Shown: positions 25,208 through 34,532, counted from the stretch's first letter. The stretch is DNA of 64,000 bases from Oscillospiraceae bacterium (GCA_017458065.1 JAFTGD010000021.1:1-64000); one strand, 5' to 3'. Notes: a model not told the origin generated them from the sequence alone. Numbers and translations are program-made.

Positions 25208-28200
25208 TTATTTGCCGGAACGGTCTTTCCGTTCGATACCAAGTGATTCATACCAGGAGTCGGAAAAGGGATCGGACTGAAGAAGCTTGTTGACCTCTTC
25301 CAGGACACTGTCAGTGTCGTCAGGATCGGGGGCGTTCTCGGACATGGGCGGTTTTGCCGGGGAGAAGGGGTCAGGGGCTTCGTGCCGTCCGCGGCGACGG
25401 GGTTCTGCGTCTTCAACCGGAAGGGATTCCTCCTTGGCCTCATAGTCAGGGACGGGCTCGGGGCTGATTTCTTCCGCAGGTTCCGGAATGGTCTCTTCCG
25501 CTGCTGCGGTGATCACTTCCGGGGCAGGCTCCGGATCTCCTTCGAAGACTTCCACTTCAAGATCCGGGAGCTCCGGTTCTGCGGCCGCGGTCGAAACAGG
25601 ATCACGGAAGCTGCCGAAGTCTGGTTCTTTCGGCTTGAACTCAATCGGAGCTTCTTCCTTCTGAGAAACAGACTGTACATTGACCGCGGGGGTGGTGTAG
25701 GCAGGGGGATCTGCTTTACGGAAATCGTCCAGATTCAGGTCGAAGCCCTTCATCAGATTAGAGGTTGGGTCGTCATCCTCAACCGGTTCAGGATCAAAGT
25801 CCAGATCAGAAATCACTTCCGAAACCGGCTTTTTGACATAGGCTTTGCCGGAATTGTAGCGGAGCTCCTGCTGATTGCTCTTCTTCCATCCGCTTGAAGC
25901 GGTACCGCCGGTTTTCTTGCTGCTAGCCTGTTTGCTCCCGCCGCTCAGTTTCCCGGAGCGCTTCAGCAGGAAGAAGCCGAGAGCGACGAGCAGTGCGGCT
26001 GCCAGAAGCAGAATGATCCAAAGAGCAGTCGAGGTCCCATCCGCAGTTTTTGGCGCCTTGGTGAGAGTAAAGGAGCCGTCGACCTGCTTGGAAGTGGAAA
26101 CAATGGTGTAGTTATGGGCACCGGATTTCAGATTCTGGATATAAGAAGACTTCAGGGTGATAATGGTGCTGCCTTCCTTGACGGTATAGTTCTCTGCAGG
26201 TACTTTCTGTCCGTCGATCATCAGATACTGGAACTCGGTGTATGGGGCATCCGAACGGATCGTGAAGGTGTTGCCGTAATACGCGGTCGTCGATGTGGCA
26301 CGGCTGCTCGCGCCAGTCGCGTCGGTGATTTTCAGCGTACCGTCTATGGCGGTGATATCGTAGTTTGCTGTTACATCAGTTGCTCCGGAAAGAATCTTGA
26401 CATTGCTGACCTTCTTGGTATAGACACCGGCGTCGACCGGGCCATTCTTGATGGAGTTGCCGTTGCTGTCAAAGATCTCGTAGTCGGCGCTTAGCTTGTG
26501 GTTGGAATTGGCAAGCGCGGTCGACTTGACGTTTTTGTTGTTCAGAGCTTTTCCGTCATAGACCTTCTCGTCAGAGACTGCGGTCAGTGTCAGCGGGAAC
26601 TTTGTCACGGTAAGCGTACCGGAGTAATAGTTGATATTGTACTTGCTGTTGTCCACTGCAGCGCCGGTAGAGGAGAGAATCACGACAGACTGGATCTCGT
26701 TTGCCTGTGTGCCAACGTCTGTGATCACGGAGGATGGCTTGAAGGTGACTTTGCTGATTACGTCGCCGTCCACGAGGCCGCTGGAGTTGTACTCTTCCAG
26801 CTTGTGCTCGTTTCCGTCGTAGGTGAAGGTACCGGACTTTGCCGTGATAGAGAGCGTGACATTGCTCCTTTGCGCTGCGGCATTGGCGGCGTTAATCGTG
26901 ATGGCGCCGGCAACCGTGCGGATGCTGTAGTTGCGGGTTACATCATTCCCGTTTGCGTCTACTACCCGCAGCTGATTCAGGTCGATCCCGGTGGTGAAGG
27001 TGCCGGTCCCGCGCCCGGTGACAAAGCTGCCGGTCAGAGAATGACCGTTAACCAGGCCTTCAGCCTTATAGCCGCTCTTGAACGTTCCATCCGGTGTGCT
27101 GAGAGAGGATGCGACAATCTCTTTTCCGTCCGTAGTGAGGGAACCGGAAATTGCTGTGACAGTGAGATCGCGTGGCTCAACGGTCAGTGTACCCGGAGTG
27201 GAGATAAGGATATATTTGTTTTGATCCACATCACCGCCGGTCGCGGAGACAACTTCTACAGAGGTGATCCGGTTGGACTGGGATCCGACATCGGTGATGG
27301 TCGAATCCGCACTGAAGTTGACCTTGGTCAGCCGGTCGCCGTTCATCAGACCGCTCTGCTCATATTCCCGGAGCGTGTGAGCCGTTCCGTCATAGGTCCA
27401 GGTATAGGACTTGGGATTGATGATCAGGTCATAGGTCGTCGGAGCGATGATGGTGATATAGCCATCCTGAGTCTCAATCTCATAGCAGCCGGTGACATTC
27501 TTCGAGCTGTTCTTGTCCGTGATTTGAACAGCGTCTTTGTTGATGGTGGTTTTGAAGCTTTGGTTGCTGCTTCCCTGGACAAAGCTGCCGGAAATCTGGT
27601 GGCCGTCCAGCAGGCCGATGACCCGATAACCGTTCCGGAAGCTTCCGTCCTGAGAGCTGAGTGCGGAGGCTGTGATGGTCTCGCCCTTGGTATTCAGCGT
27701 GCCGGAGATCGCGATGATCCGAAGAGCACGCTTGGTGACGGTGAGCTTTCCGTTTTTTACGGTGAAGTTCGGGCTCGCATCCAGTTCTTCCTTGGAGAAG
27801 GCTACACTGCCGTCTTTGTTGTAGAGCGCGTATGTGGAAAGCGTGTCGACAGAGCCGGGTTCCGTAATGCTGTTGTAGCTGACGCGAAGATCGTAATCCC
27901 CGAGGCTGCCTGAGACGGAATAACCGGAATTGCCGTCCTTTGTCAGCGCGGATCCGTTGTACTCCTTGCTCTCCGAGACACCCTGGAGCGTGGCTTTGGG
28001 GATTGCGGGGGAGGGCTTGGTGACGGTGAGTTTTCCGTTTTTGAATGTGAAATTGGGGCTTGCGTCAAGGGCGGCTTTGTCAAAAACAACTTTCCCGCTC
28101 TGATCCTGCAGTTCATAGCTGCTGATGGTATCAACGGAGCCGACATCGGTAATGCTGTTATAGGTGACAACCAGTTTAAGGTCCCCAATCGTGCCTGTGA

Positions 28201-30688
28201 GTTCGTAACCGTTGGAACCGGATTTGGTCAGAGGCTTGCCGTCGTATTCCTTGCTGGCGGAAACACCTTGCAGAATAACGACCGGGACTGTGGGGGCGGG
28301 AGGAGCAGGCTTCTCTGTGACGGTCAGTGTTCCCGGAGTGAGCGTGAAGTTGGCGCTTTCTTTCAGTTCGGCCTGGGTAAAAACGGTCTCTCCGTTCTGG
28401 TTCTGCAGTTCATAGGTCTTGATCGTGTCGACAGAGCCGATCTCGGTAATGCTGTTGTATGTGACAGCCAACTGGTATTCACCGAGATTGCCGGTAACGG
28501 TGTAGCCGTCAGTGCCGGATTTGGTCAGGGGGGTACCGTCGTAGACTTTGCTGTCGTTGACCCCTTGTACGACGACTGTGGGGACCACCGGTGCAGGAGG
28601 CGCCGACTTCTCTCGTACAGTCAGAGTGCCAAGCGCGATGGTGAAGTTGGGGCTGTCATCCAGCGCAGCCTGATCAAAAACGACGGTACCGTTTTGGTCC
28701 TCCAGGTGGTATGTTGCAATGGTGTTGACAGAACCTACCTCGGTAATCGTGTTATAAGTGACGACAAGGTTGTAATCGCCGAAATCGCCTGTGTACGTAT
28801 AGCCTTCGGTTCCAGACTTCGTCAGGGGAGTACCGTCATATTCTTTACTGTCGGAAACACCTTGGACAATTACGACAGGGACTGTCGGTGCAGGGGCTGT
28901 GATAGACAGTGTGCCGCGTGAAAGCGTAAAATCAGTGCTGGCATCCAGATCGGCCTGATCAAAAACGGCATTGCCGTCATGATCCCGCAGCTCATATGTG
29001 GCGATCGTGTCGACCGAACCGACATCAGTGATGCTGTTGTAGGTGACGTAGAACTCGAGATCACCAAAATCACCGGTATAGGTATAGCCCTCTGCTCCGG
29101 ATTTCGTCAGAGCTGTACCGTCATAGACTTTGCTGTCGTTGACGCCCTGTACATTGACGCTGGGAATGACAGACGAGGGTTTGGTTACAGTGAGCGTGCC
29201 GTTTATGACTTTGAAGTTCTCAGCCTGATCCAGCTGAGTCTTGTCAAAGACAACCTGCCCGTAGGGATTGACCAGGGCATAGTCCTGAAGGGTACTTGCA
29301 GTGCCGATCTCCGTGATGCTTCCAAAGCCGACGCGGAGCGTATAATAAAGACCAAGGTTTCCTTCCGTGACGGAGTAGCCGCTGGAGCTCTCCGGAACAG
29401 TCAGAGGCGTTCCGTCATACTCTTTGCTGTAAGATTCGGCCTCAATGATGAGAGTCGGGATAGAGTCATATACAGTCAGTGTTCCGACGTCTATAACGAA
29501 ATTGTTATCTTCGTCCAGTTGTTGTTTGTTGAACACCTGCCAGCCGTCAGCATTATACAAGGCATAGTCGCTGACAGCGGAAACACTCCCGGGCTCTGTG
29601 ATTTCGTTATAGGTGAGACCAAGTGTATATTCGCCAAGAGAACCGGACTCAACGGAATAACCAGAACTGGTCAGAGGAGTTCCGTCGTAATACTTGCTGG
29701 CAGAAGCTGCCTGGATCCGGACTTCGGGGATAATAGGTTCAGTATAAGTGGTAACAGGCGTATCGGCAGCATAGTTGTCGGTCGAAGCAATATTGTTGTC
29801 TACCCAAGTGTCATTGCCGCCATTGTCCGGTTCGATCCACGGCTCTTCGACAGCGGCGTATTGCTCGGATACATCGTTCCACTTTGCGGTCAGCGTTGCA
29901 TCACGATAGATTACCGTGCTCTGTCCCGGAGCAAGCTTCACATTGGGGCCACCGTTATCATAGCGAAGAACAAAGCTGTCCAGTTCCCAGTAGGCGCCGT
30001 CCTGAACAACCGGTTCAGACGGTGCGGAGGGAGCGTAGAAAGTCCAGACGCCGGAACCGTCCCCGCCATAGAACCCGTCATACCAGACATCGCCGCTGTC
30101 GACGCTCACGCTGGAGTAAGCGTCATCCTCAAGCTCATCACAAACAACCGTCAGGATATAGCTGCTGCCGCTGCCATTTGCGGAAAGGTAGTCGCTCTTG
30201 ATAGACATGCCGTCATCGGTTTTTTCCTTGATGTCTTTAAACCAGAGAGAAACCTCTGTTCCGTCGGTATGGGCTTTGGCAGCGGAGAGGAGGTCTTTGG
30301 CGCTTCCGGTTTCGCCGCTTTCATTCGTCAGAATGAGATCTGAAACATAGTAGCCCTCAGGCGGCTGAATCAGCAGTTCTGCATTCTGGTCCATCAAAGC
30401 AGAGAAGGAACCGGATGAGTACTCATCTCCCCAGTCGCCCTGATTGTGATCAATGAAGCGTACGATACAGACAGGGGAGTCGTCATCGACCCATTCCATG
30501 GTCATCTCTTCATCGGTATCATCAACCCACTCAGATGTCATTTCAGCACCGGGTGTGTTGACAATTGTATTAATTGTTAGAGATGCATTAGAGACATTGA
30601 TCCCATCTGCGAAGGCCGTTGTTCCGGCCAAAGAGAGCAGAAGAACCACCGTCAGAAGCAGACCGAGCAAATTGGAGTTCTTTTTCAA
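25208..30688 (-). CDS. Giant secreted/membrane MBG-repeat protein with long cytoplasmic tail
   Basis: About 1,826 residues, function unknown. A signal peptide (MKKNSNLLGLLLTVVLLLSLAGTTAFA) is followed by an acidic N-terminal region. Seven tandem MBG-type modules of 90-99 residues lie at about 322-989, each with SKxYDGTPLT. More distant MBG-like modules follow, including two built around ITDVG and two with an ISG-(T/S)-L-xT pattern. One membrane helix lies near 1553-1576 (LWIILLLAAALLVALGFFLL). The last ~250 residues are a low-complexity, mostly acidic tail that should be cytoplasmic. There is no LPxTG-type motif. The start is TTG at 30688, just after AGAGGTGA; a GTG at 30697 overlaps that site. 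It is divergent from a class B sortase gene. Confidence 0.85.
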   Translation of the reverse strand: MKKNSNLLGLLLTVVLLLSLAGTTAFADGINVSNASLTINTIVNTPGAEMTSEWVDDTDEEMTMEWVDDDSPVCIVRFIDHNQGDWGDEYSSGSFSALMDQNAELLIQPPEGYYVSDLILTNESGETGSAKDLLSAAKAHTDGTEVSLWFKDIKEKTDDGMSIKSDYLSANGSGSSYILTVVCDELEDDAYSSVSVDSGDVWYDGFYGGDGSGVWTFYAPSAPSEPVVQDGAYWELDSFVLRYDNGGPNVKLAPGQSTVIYRDATLTAKWNDVSEQYAAVEEPWIEPDNGGNDTWVDNNIASTDNYAADTPVTTYTEPIIPEVRIQAASASKYYDGTPLTSSGYSVESGSLGEYTLGLTYNEITEPGSVSAVSDYALYNADGWQVFNKQQLDEDNNFVIDVGTLTVYDSIPTLIIEAESYSKEYDGTPLTVPESSSGYSVTEGNLGLYYTLRVGFGSITEIGTASTLQDYALVNPYGQVVFDKTQLDQAENFKVINGTLTVTKPSSVIPSVNVQGVNDSKVYDGTALTKSGAEGYTYTGDFGDLEFYVTYNSITDVGSVDTIATYELRDHDGNAVFDQADLDASTDFTLSRGTLSITAPAPTVPVVIVQGVSDSKEYDGTPLTKSGTEGYTYTGDFGDYNLVVTYNTITEVGSVNTIATYHLEDQNGTVVFDQAALDDSPNFTIALGTLTVREKSAPPAPVVPTVVVQGVNDSKVYDGTPLTKSGTDGYTVTGNLGEYQLAVTYNSITEIGSVDTIKTYELQNQNGETVFTQAELKESANFTLTPGTLTVTEKPAPPAPTVPVVILQGVSASKEYDGKPLTKSGSNGYELTGTIGDLKLVVTYNSITDVGSVDTISSYELQDQSGKVVFDKAALDASPNFTFKNGKLTVTKPSPAIPKATLQGVSESKEYNGSALTKDGNSGYSVSGSLGDYDLRVSYNSITEPGSVDTLSTYALYNKDGSVAFSKEELDASPNFTVKNGKLTVTKRALRIIAISGTLNTKGETITASALSSQDGSFRNGYRVIGLLDGHQISGSFVQGSSNQSFKTTINKDAVQITDKNSSKNVTGCYEIETQDGYITIIAPTTYDLIINPKSYTWTYDGTAHTLREYEQSGLMNGDRLTKVNFSADSTITDVGSQSNRITSVEVVSATGGDVDQNKYILISTPGTLTVEPRDLTVTAISGSLTTDGKEIVASSLSTPDGTFKSGYKAEGLVNGHSLTGSFVTGRGTGTFTTGIDLNQLRVVDANGNDVTRNYSIRTVAGAITINAANAAAQRSNVTLSITAKSGTFTYDGNEHKLEEYNSSGLVDGDVISKVTFKPSSVITDVGTQANEIQSVVILSSTGAAVDNSKYNINYYSGTLTVTKFPLTLTAVSDEKVYDGKALNNKNVKSTALANSNHKLSADYEIFDSNGNSIKNGPVDAGVYTKKVSNVKILSGATDVTANYDITAIDGTLKITDATGASSRATSTTAYYGNTFTIRSDAPYTEFQYLMIDGQKVPAENYTVKEGSTIITLKSSYIQNLKSGAHNYTIVSTSKQVDGSFTLTKAPKTADGTSTALWIILLLAAALLVALGFFLLKRSGKLSGGSKQASSKKTGGTASSGWKKSNQQELRYNSGKAYVKKPVSEVISDLDFDPEPVEDDDPTSNLMKGFDLNLDDFRKADPPAYTTPAVNVQSVSQKEEAPIEFKPKEPDFGSFRDPVSTAAAEPELPDLEVEVFEGDPEPAPEVITAAAEETIPEPAEEISPEPVPDYEAKEESLPVEDAEPRRRGRHEAPDPFSPAKPPMSENAPDPDDTDSVLEEVNKLLQSDPFSDSWYESLGIERKDRSGK
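27720..29740 (-). repeat. Seven tandem MBG-type modules (about 270-298 bp each)
   Basis: The codons for the SKxYDG core recur at about 29685, 29415, 29120, 28838, 28536, 28238 and 27955. The DNA is visibly similar between units, especially the third to sixth, pointing to recent duplication and likely copy-number variation. Confidence 0.9.
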
Positions 30689-30697
30689 ACGAATCAC

Positions 30698-30962
30698 CTC
30701 TTATATTTCTTCCTGCCATTGAGCTGGCAAATGCGAAAATACCTTTCTTTACGGTCACTATCATACACTGCATTTTCATTGATAGCAACTTAAGAAATCT
30801 GAAATTATATATTATAACGTAGGAAATGAAGCGCTCAAACAGACCAAATCAAGCAGAGTATTTACAGGGAGTTCAGAAAATTAAGAAAATTTTACTGTAC
30901 ATTTTCAAAATCTGGTGTATACTGTAATAAGTTACAATATAGTTACGATTGGAGACAATTTT
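30698..30962. other. Divergent intergenic region between the MBG giant and the sortase
   Basis: A 265-bp AT-rich region, in contrast to the G/C-rich surroundings. It should hold both divergent promoters. The best + strand candidate is TATACT at 30918-30923; its -35 is poor. No convincing minus promoter or operator could be fixed by eye. Confidence 0.5.
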
Positions 30963-31772
30963 ATGAAATCAGTTTTGCGCGTGTTTTGGCGCGGTCTTCT
31001 GGTCATACTCTGCGGTGTGTTTCTTGGGGTGTTTATCTTTGCCGGCTACCAGCTGTATAACACCTTTTATGGCTACCATGCCGCGCAGAAGGAATATGAT
31101 AATTTGAATCAGCAGTTTGTCAGCGCGCCTGCGACTGCCGAGCCGACACCCACCCCGACGGTGGAAGTACCCGAGGAGACCCCGGAAGAGACGCCGGCTG
31201 TTGTTGCAGGACCGATCTCGGTCGACTTTAATTCGCTCCTTGCACAGAACTCCCAGGTCGTCGGATGGATCTACAGTCCCAATACGGTCATCAGCTATCC
31301 GGTTCTCAAAGGCGGAGACAACGATTATTATCTGCACCATACGCTGAACGGGGCTGAGAATGCGAGCGGCAGTATTTTCATGGATGCGGTCTGTGAACCG
31401 GATCTCTCCGGGGACAACACCATTCTCTATGGTCATCATATGAACAACGGATCCATGTTTGCCAGCCTCGCAAACTACAAGCAGGAAGGCTATCTGGAGG
31501 AGCATCCGGTGCTGTATTACTACACGCCGACTCAGAATTACCAGCTTCAGATTTTTACCAGCTTTGTGACCGGCGGAGATTCCGATGTTTACGCGTTCAA
31601 CTTTGCAACCCGGGACCAGTTCCAGGAATATATCAACCGGATGTATTCACGTTCCAACTTTGCAACCGGCGTTGAGGTCAGCAGCAGCGATCATATCATG
31701 ACATTATCCACCTGCAGCTACGAGTACGATGACGCCCGTTACGTGGTGCTCTGCAAAATTGTACCCATGTGA
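30963..31772 (+). CDS. srtB: Class B sortase
   Basis: A membrane-anchored cysteine transpeptidase of 269 residues. The N-terminal helix (about 5-30, VFWRGLLVILCGVFLGVFIFAG) is followed by a Thr/Pro/Glu linker (about 55-85), then the sortase barrel. Catalytic residues are visible: His in ILYGHHMNNGSMF, Cys in MTLSTCSYEYDDARYVVL, and Arg six residues after that motif's start, matching class B. The ATG at 30963 has TGGAGA upstream. No substrate with a recognisable sorting signal is in the window; the neighbouring giant protein lacks one. A strong terminator follows. Confidence 0.93.
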   Translation: MKSVLRVFWRGLLVILCGVFLGVFIFAGYQLYNTFYGYHAAQKEYDNLNQQFVSAPATAEPTPTPTVEVPEETPEETPAVVAGPISVDFNSLLAQNSQVVGWIYSPNTVISYPVLKGGDNDYYLHHTLNGAENASGSIFMDAVCEPDLSGDNTILYGHHMNNGSMFASLANYKQEGYLEEHPVLYYYTPTQNYQLQIFTSFVTGGDSDVYAFNFATRDQFQEYINRMYSRSNFATGVEVSSSDHIMTLSTCSYEYDDARYVVLCKIVPM

Positions 31773-31819
31773 TGCGCTGTAATAGATCACAAACCCAGCT
31801 GCAGCCCGCTGACAAGCAG

Positions 31820-31862
31820 GAGCTGCGAAGCAGAGAAGAGATTCTCGCTTCGCAGCTCTTTT
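31820..31862 (+). terminator. Terminator of the sortase gene
   Basis: A long stem (GAGCTGCGAAGC at 31820-31831 with GCTTCGCAGCTC, plus an inner GAGAA/TTCTC) is followed by TTTT. It sits between two convergent genes. Confidence 0.85.
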
Positions 31863-31864
31863 CG

Positions 31865-32506
31865 TTATCCGGAGAACACCTTTTCCGGTGTCGACCTCTC
31901 GTAAAGAAGATCCGTTACCGCACGGCAGGCAATCGCCTCGGGGTCGCCTTCGGGGCTGATCCATCCGTCTACATCTGTTTCCCGTATCATCAGCGGCATT
32001 CTGTCGTGGATGAAGCCGATGTCTTCACTGGGCGTTCTCGTGAGGACTACAAAATGAGGAAGCCCGTTTTCCATACGGTACAGGCCGCAAAGCCACGTGA
32101 TCTGTGAGTGCTTCGGCTGAATCAGATACTTTTCTCCGGTCTCCCGCTTTCCGTTGGGACGCAGGAAGTGCTCCCATTCATAATACCAGGAGGCGGGAAT
32201 GACACAGCGATGCGCCCGCCATGCATTCTGGAACAGAGGTTTGTCCGCAGCGGTCTCTGTCCTCGCATTCACCAGCAGCGGCCTGTTCTCACTGTGAAAA
32301 CCCCACTGCATGGGGTAATAGGTCTTATTGCCTTTTTTGCTGCTTGCGATGACTGGGACGATATCAGCAGGCTTAACCTCACCGCTTGTTACCATAGGAC
32401 GTGGAACCGCGGCCAGAAAACGATCGTACAGGGGCGTGTGTCGGGCGGCATCTCCGATTTGATCCAGAGTTACGTCTTTGGGCTCAATATAATATCGGCA
32501 GCACAT
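31865..32506 (-). CDS. SRAP/HMCES-type abasic-site processing protein (YedK family)
   Basis: Family members form a covalent link through Cys2 to abasic sites in single-stranded DNA. This 213-residue protein begins MCCRYYIEP, so Cys2 is present after Met removal. LLVNARTE, CVIPASWYYEWE and FIHDRMPLMI carry the conserved Asn, Arg, Glu and His positions. The ATG lies 3 bp after the stop of the upstream LexA-like repressor gene on the same strand, so the two form one operon and the repressor probably controls it. Expression on DNA damage is an inference. Confidence 0.93.
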   Translation of the reverse strand: MCCRYYIEPKDVTLDQIGDAARHTPLYDRFLAAVPRPMVTSGEVKPADIVPVIASSKKGNKTYYPMQWGFHSENRPLLVNARTETAADKPLFQNAWRAHRCVIPASWYYEWEHFLRPNGKRETGEKYLIQPKHSQITWLCGLYRMENGLPHFVVLTRTPSEDIGFIHDRMPLMIRETDVDGWISPEGDPEAIACRAVTDLLYERSTPEKVFSG

Positions 32507-32509
32507 CGG

Positions 32510-33349
32510 TCACTCATGGAGGAGCTGGAACTTTTCCACATCGCTCTGACTTGCGATGTTCTCCGGCTCCAGCACAGTCAATACTTTCCCAATCAGGTAC
32601 ACGGCCTGCTCTTCGTCGAACTTCAGCACATCGTACTTCCTGTTGAGAGAGTGGAGCCCGTCAGCACGGTATTCCTTGATGTACATCTCATTCCCGACGA
32701 TGAAGGCGCCGATCTCGCCCTCCTGAAGCATAAGCCCGCTGGGGACGCGCTCGACCAGAACCAGATCGCCGTTTTGGTAATCCGGTTCCATGCTGTCACC
32801 ATTGACACGAAAGACATAATCCGCTCTGCGGTATTCGTCGCTCTCGTAAAGATAGATTTCTTCGCTCAGCCCTTCGAACTCTGTAGGATCGCCGATACCG
32901 GCGGCCAGCGGCCTTTCGAAATAGCGGAGCTTTATCAGATTTGGCATGTTCTCGGCGTCCTGCATCCGCAGCATGCTGCCCATGAGGCCATCGACCAGAT
33001 TGCGATGACCGGGCTTGAGCTTCCGATAGGTCTCAATATGGCACTGCTCCCTCTCATTATACCGGTGAGGGTCATTGAGCCCGTAGAGGTCAAAAAAGCT
33101 GATGTCCAGAACCTTGCAGAGATCCGGAATCAGCGCGACATCCGGCCGGCTGCGTCCCTGCTCCCAGTTGCTGACAGCATTGGCGGTGATGCCAAGCGCC
33201 TGAGCAAGTTGCTTCTGTTCCAGCTTCCTCAGGCTACGGTAGTGACGTACCCGCTCACAGATCAGCGGCAGGGAAGCATCATTGTTCGGTGCAGACTTGC
33301 CGACCGATCGAAGCTGACCCTTCTCTTCTTCAAATTTCCTTCTGCCCAT
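32510..33349 (-). CDS. XRE-family repressor with S24 (LexA-like) autocleavage domain
   Basis: A 279-residue regulator. A basic N-terminal leader is followed by an XRE helix-turn-helix at about 30-90 (LEQKQLAQALGITANAVSNWEQGRSRPD), and the C-terminal S24 domain begins near 150. Self-cleavage features are all visible: the Ala-Gly scissile site in LAAGIGDP, the Ser in VNGDSMEPDYQNGDLVLV, and the Lys in EMYIKEYR. This is a phage-repressor/LexA-like switch rather than canonical LexA, which has a different DNA-binding domain. It is first in an operon with the SRAP gene. Confidence 0.92.
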   Translation of the reverse strand: MGRRKFEEEKGQLRSVGKSAPNNDASLPLICERVRHYRSLRKLEQKQLAQALGITANAVSNWEQGRSRPDVALIPDLCKVLDISFFDLYGLNDPHRYNEREQCHIETYRKLKPGHRNLVDGLMGSMLRMQDAENMPNLIKLRYFERPLAAGIGDPTEFEGLSEEIYLYESDEYRRADYVFRVNGDSMEPDYQNGDLVLVERVPSGLMLQEGEIGAFIVGNEMYIKEYRADGLHSLNRKYDVLKFDEEQAVYLIGKVLTVLEPENIASQSDVEKFQLLHE

Positions 33350-33390
33350 GATTGTTCACCTCATTCTGTGTGTTCCATATGATAAGGATC

Positions 33391-33419
33391 ACTATAACAC
33401 AGTAAAATGCAAAAATCAA
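33391..33419 (-). promoter_or_regulatory. Promoter of the repressor-SRAP operon
   Basis: On the minus strand TTGATT (33414-33419) and TATAGT (33391-33396) have a 17-bp spacer, 42 bp before the repressor start. A repressor operator is expected here, but no clear palindrome could be assigned. Confidence 0.75.
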
Positions 33420-33584
33420 GAGCAAAAAGAGGATTAAAACAGCAAAATAATAGATTTGAAGATGGGAGGATATAATCCTTATTGTGATGAACTGCAGCGG
33501 TGAAGAAGTTGCTTTATGTTATGTTGGGCTTTCGTTTACACCGCGTATCTTGCGCTGCGGTGGTAGAATTGATCGACAGCCCGG

Positions 33585-33613
33585 TTGACAAAAACTGGCT
33601 GCTGTGGGATACT
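33585..33613 (+). promoter_or_regulatory. Promoter of the membrane-protein gene at 33647
   Basis: TTGACA at 33585-33590 and GATACT at 33608-33613 are 17 bp apart, 34 bp before the start codon. Confidence 0.65.
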
Positions 33614-33646
33614 CTTGACATGTTCTCCACAGGAGGTACACGCTTT

Positions 33647-34459
33647 ATGGATTCAAAACTGAAAAAGGGGATCATGATCGCAGCCTGTATTGTGATTGCG
33701 GCAGTATCGCTGTTTCTTCTTGCCGGAAAGTTTTCATCACCGGATTATTACGCGGACATCATTCATTCCATTGAGGACAAAGTATCGACGGTACTGAAGC
33801 TCACGGCGACGTCCACGGCCGCTTCAGCCGGTATCACAGCGATCCCGGGAGATCTCGGTACACCGATTGCAGAGCAGCTTGCGGACTTTTCCTCTTACTT
33901 CCTTGTGATACTCTGCGTCCTGTATGCCGAAAAATATCTGCTTGCCATCATTGGCGCAGGAGTGTTCCGGTACCTGATTCCAATCGCCTGCGCGCTTTTT
34001 GTGATCGGGGAGTTCTATTACCCGGAGGCACTGAAAAAGGCGGCTGTTAAACTGATGGCCTTTGGGGTCGCGATTTTCCTGGTGATTCCGCTCAGCATCA
34101 ACGTATCGGACATGATTTACAGCACCTTTCAGGACTCCATCGACGGGACCATTTCGGCAGCGGAGGAACTGACGGAGGAAACCGCCCCTCTGGTGGATGC
34201 CGGAGAGGATAAGAACATTATCCAGCGGATACTTGGCGGCATATCCGAAACGGCAGAAGGTCTGACGGAGAAGGCGGTCCAGATCGTCAACCGCTTTATC
34301 GAAAGCATCGCCATCATGATTGTGACCTGCTGCCTGATCCCGCTGCTGGTGCTGCTCTTTTTCCTGCGGATTGTCAAGGTGATCACAGGGATCGATGTCA
34401 GCATACCGTTCCCGAAGCGCAGGCACGGACTCGGCGTCCACGGTCGGCTCGACGAATAA
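33647..34459 (+). CDS. Conserved multi-pass membrane protein of unknown function
   Basis: A 270-residue protein I cannot assign to a named family. It has an N-terminal helix (about 8-25), a short soluble segment with IHSIEDKVSTVLKL, two or three central helices (FLVILCVLYAEKYLLAIIGAGVF, YLIPIACALFVIGEF, LMAFGVAIFLVIPL), an acidic loop (about 165-205), and a last helix (IAIMIVTCCLIPLLVLLFFL) before a basic tail. The amphipathic soluble stretches suggest a channel-like or scaffold protein, but this is speculative. The ATG at 33647 follows AGGAGG. It has its own promoter and terminator, so it stands alone. Confidence 0.8.
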   Translation: MDSKLKKGIMIAACIVIAAVSLFLLAGKFSSPDYYADIIHSIEDKVSTVLKLTATSTAASAGITAIPGDLGTPIAEQLADFSSYFLVILCVLYAEKYLLAIIGAGVFRYLIPIACALFVIGEFYYPEALKKAAVKLMAFGVAIFLVIPLSINVSDMIYSTFQDSIDGTISAAEELTEETAPLVDAGEDKNIIQRILGGISETAEGLTEKAVQIVNRFIESIAIMIVTCCLIPLLVLLFFLRIVKVITGIDVSIPFPKRRHGLGVHGRLDE

Positions 34460-34472
34460 AAACGAATAAAAG

Positions 34473-34512
34473 AAGCGTCTGCAAAGCATAGTCAGTTCTG
34501 CAGACGCTTTTG
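34473..34512 (+). terminator. Bidirectional terminator between the membrane protein and glutaredoxin genes
   Basis: An 11-bp perfect stem (AAGCGTCTGCA at 34473-34483 with TGCAGACGCTT at 34499-34509) has TTTT on the + side and TCTTTTATT on the minus side. The flanking genes converge on it. Confidence 0.85.
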
Positions 34513-34532
34513 AAAAAAGGCATATTCATGGT

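Noticed and set aside
26114-30343. Long + strand open frames opposite the giant MBG gene
   Set aside because: They are antisense shadows created by the repetitive codon use of the MBG modules; they contain no domain or start signal.
25208-30688. Calling the giant protein a sortase substrate
   Set aside because: No LPxTG or NPQTN-like motif followed by a helix and a short basic tail is present; the helix is followed by about 250 residues.
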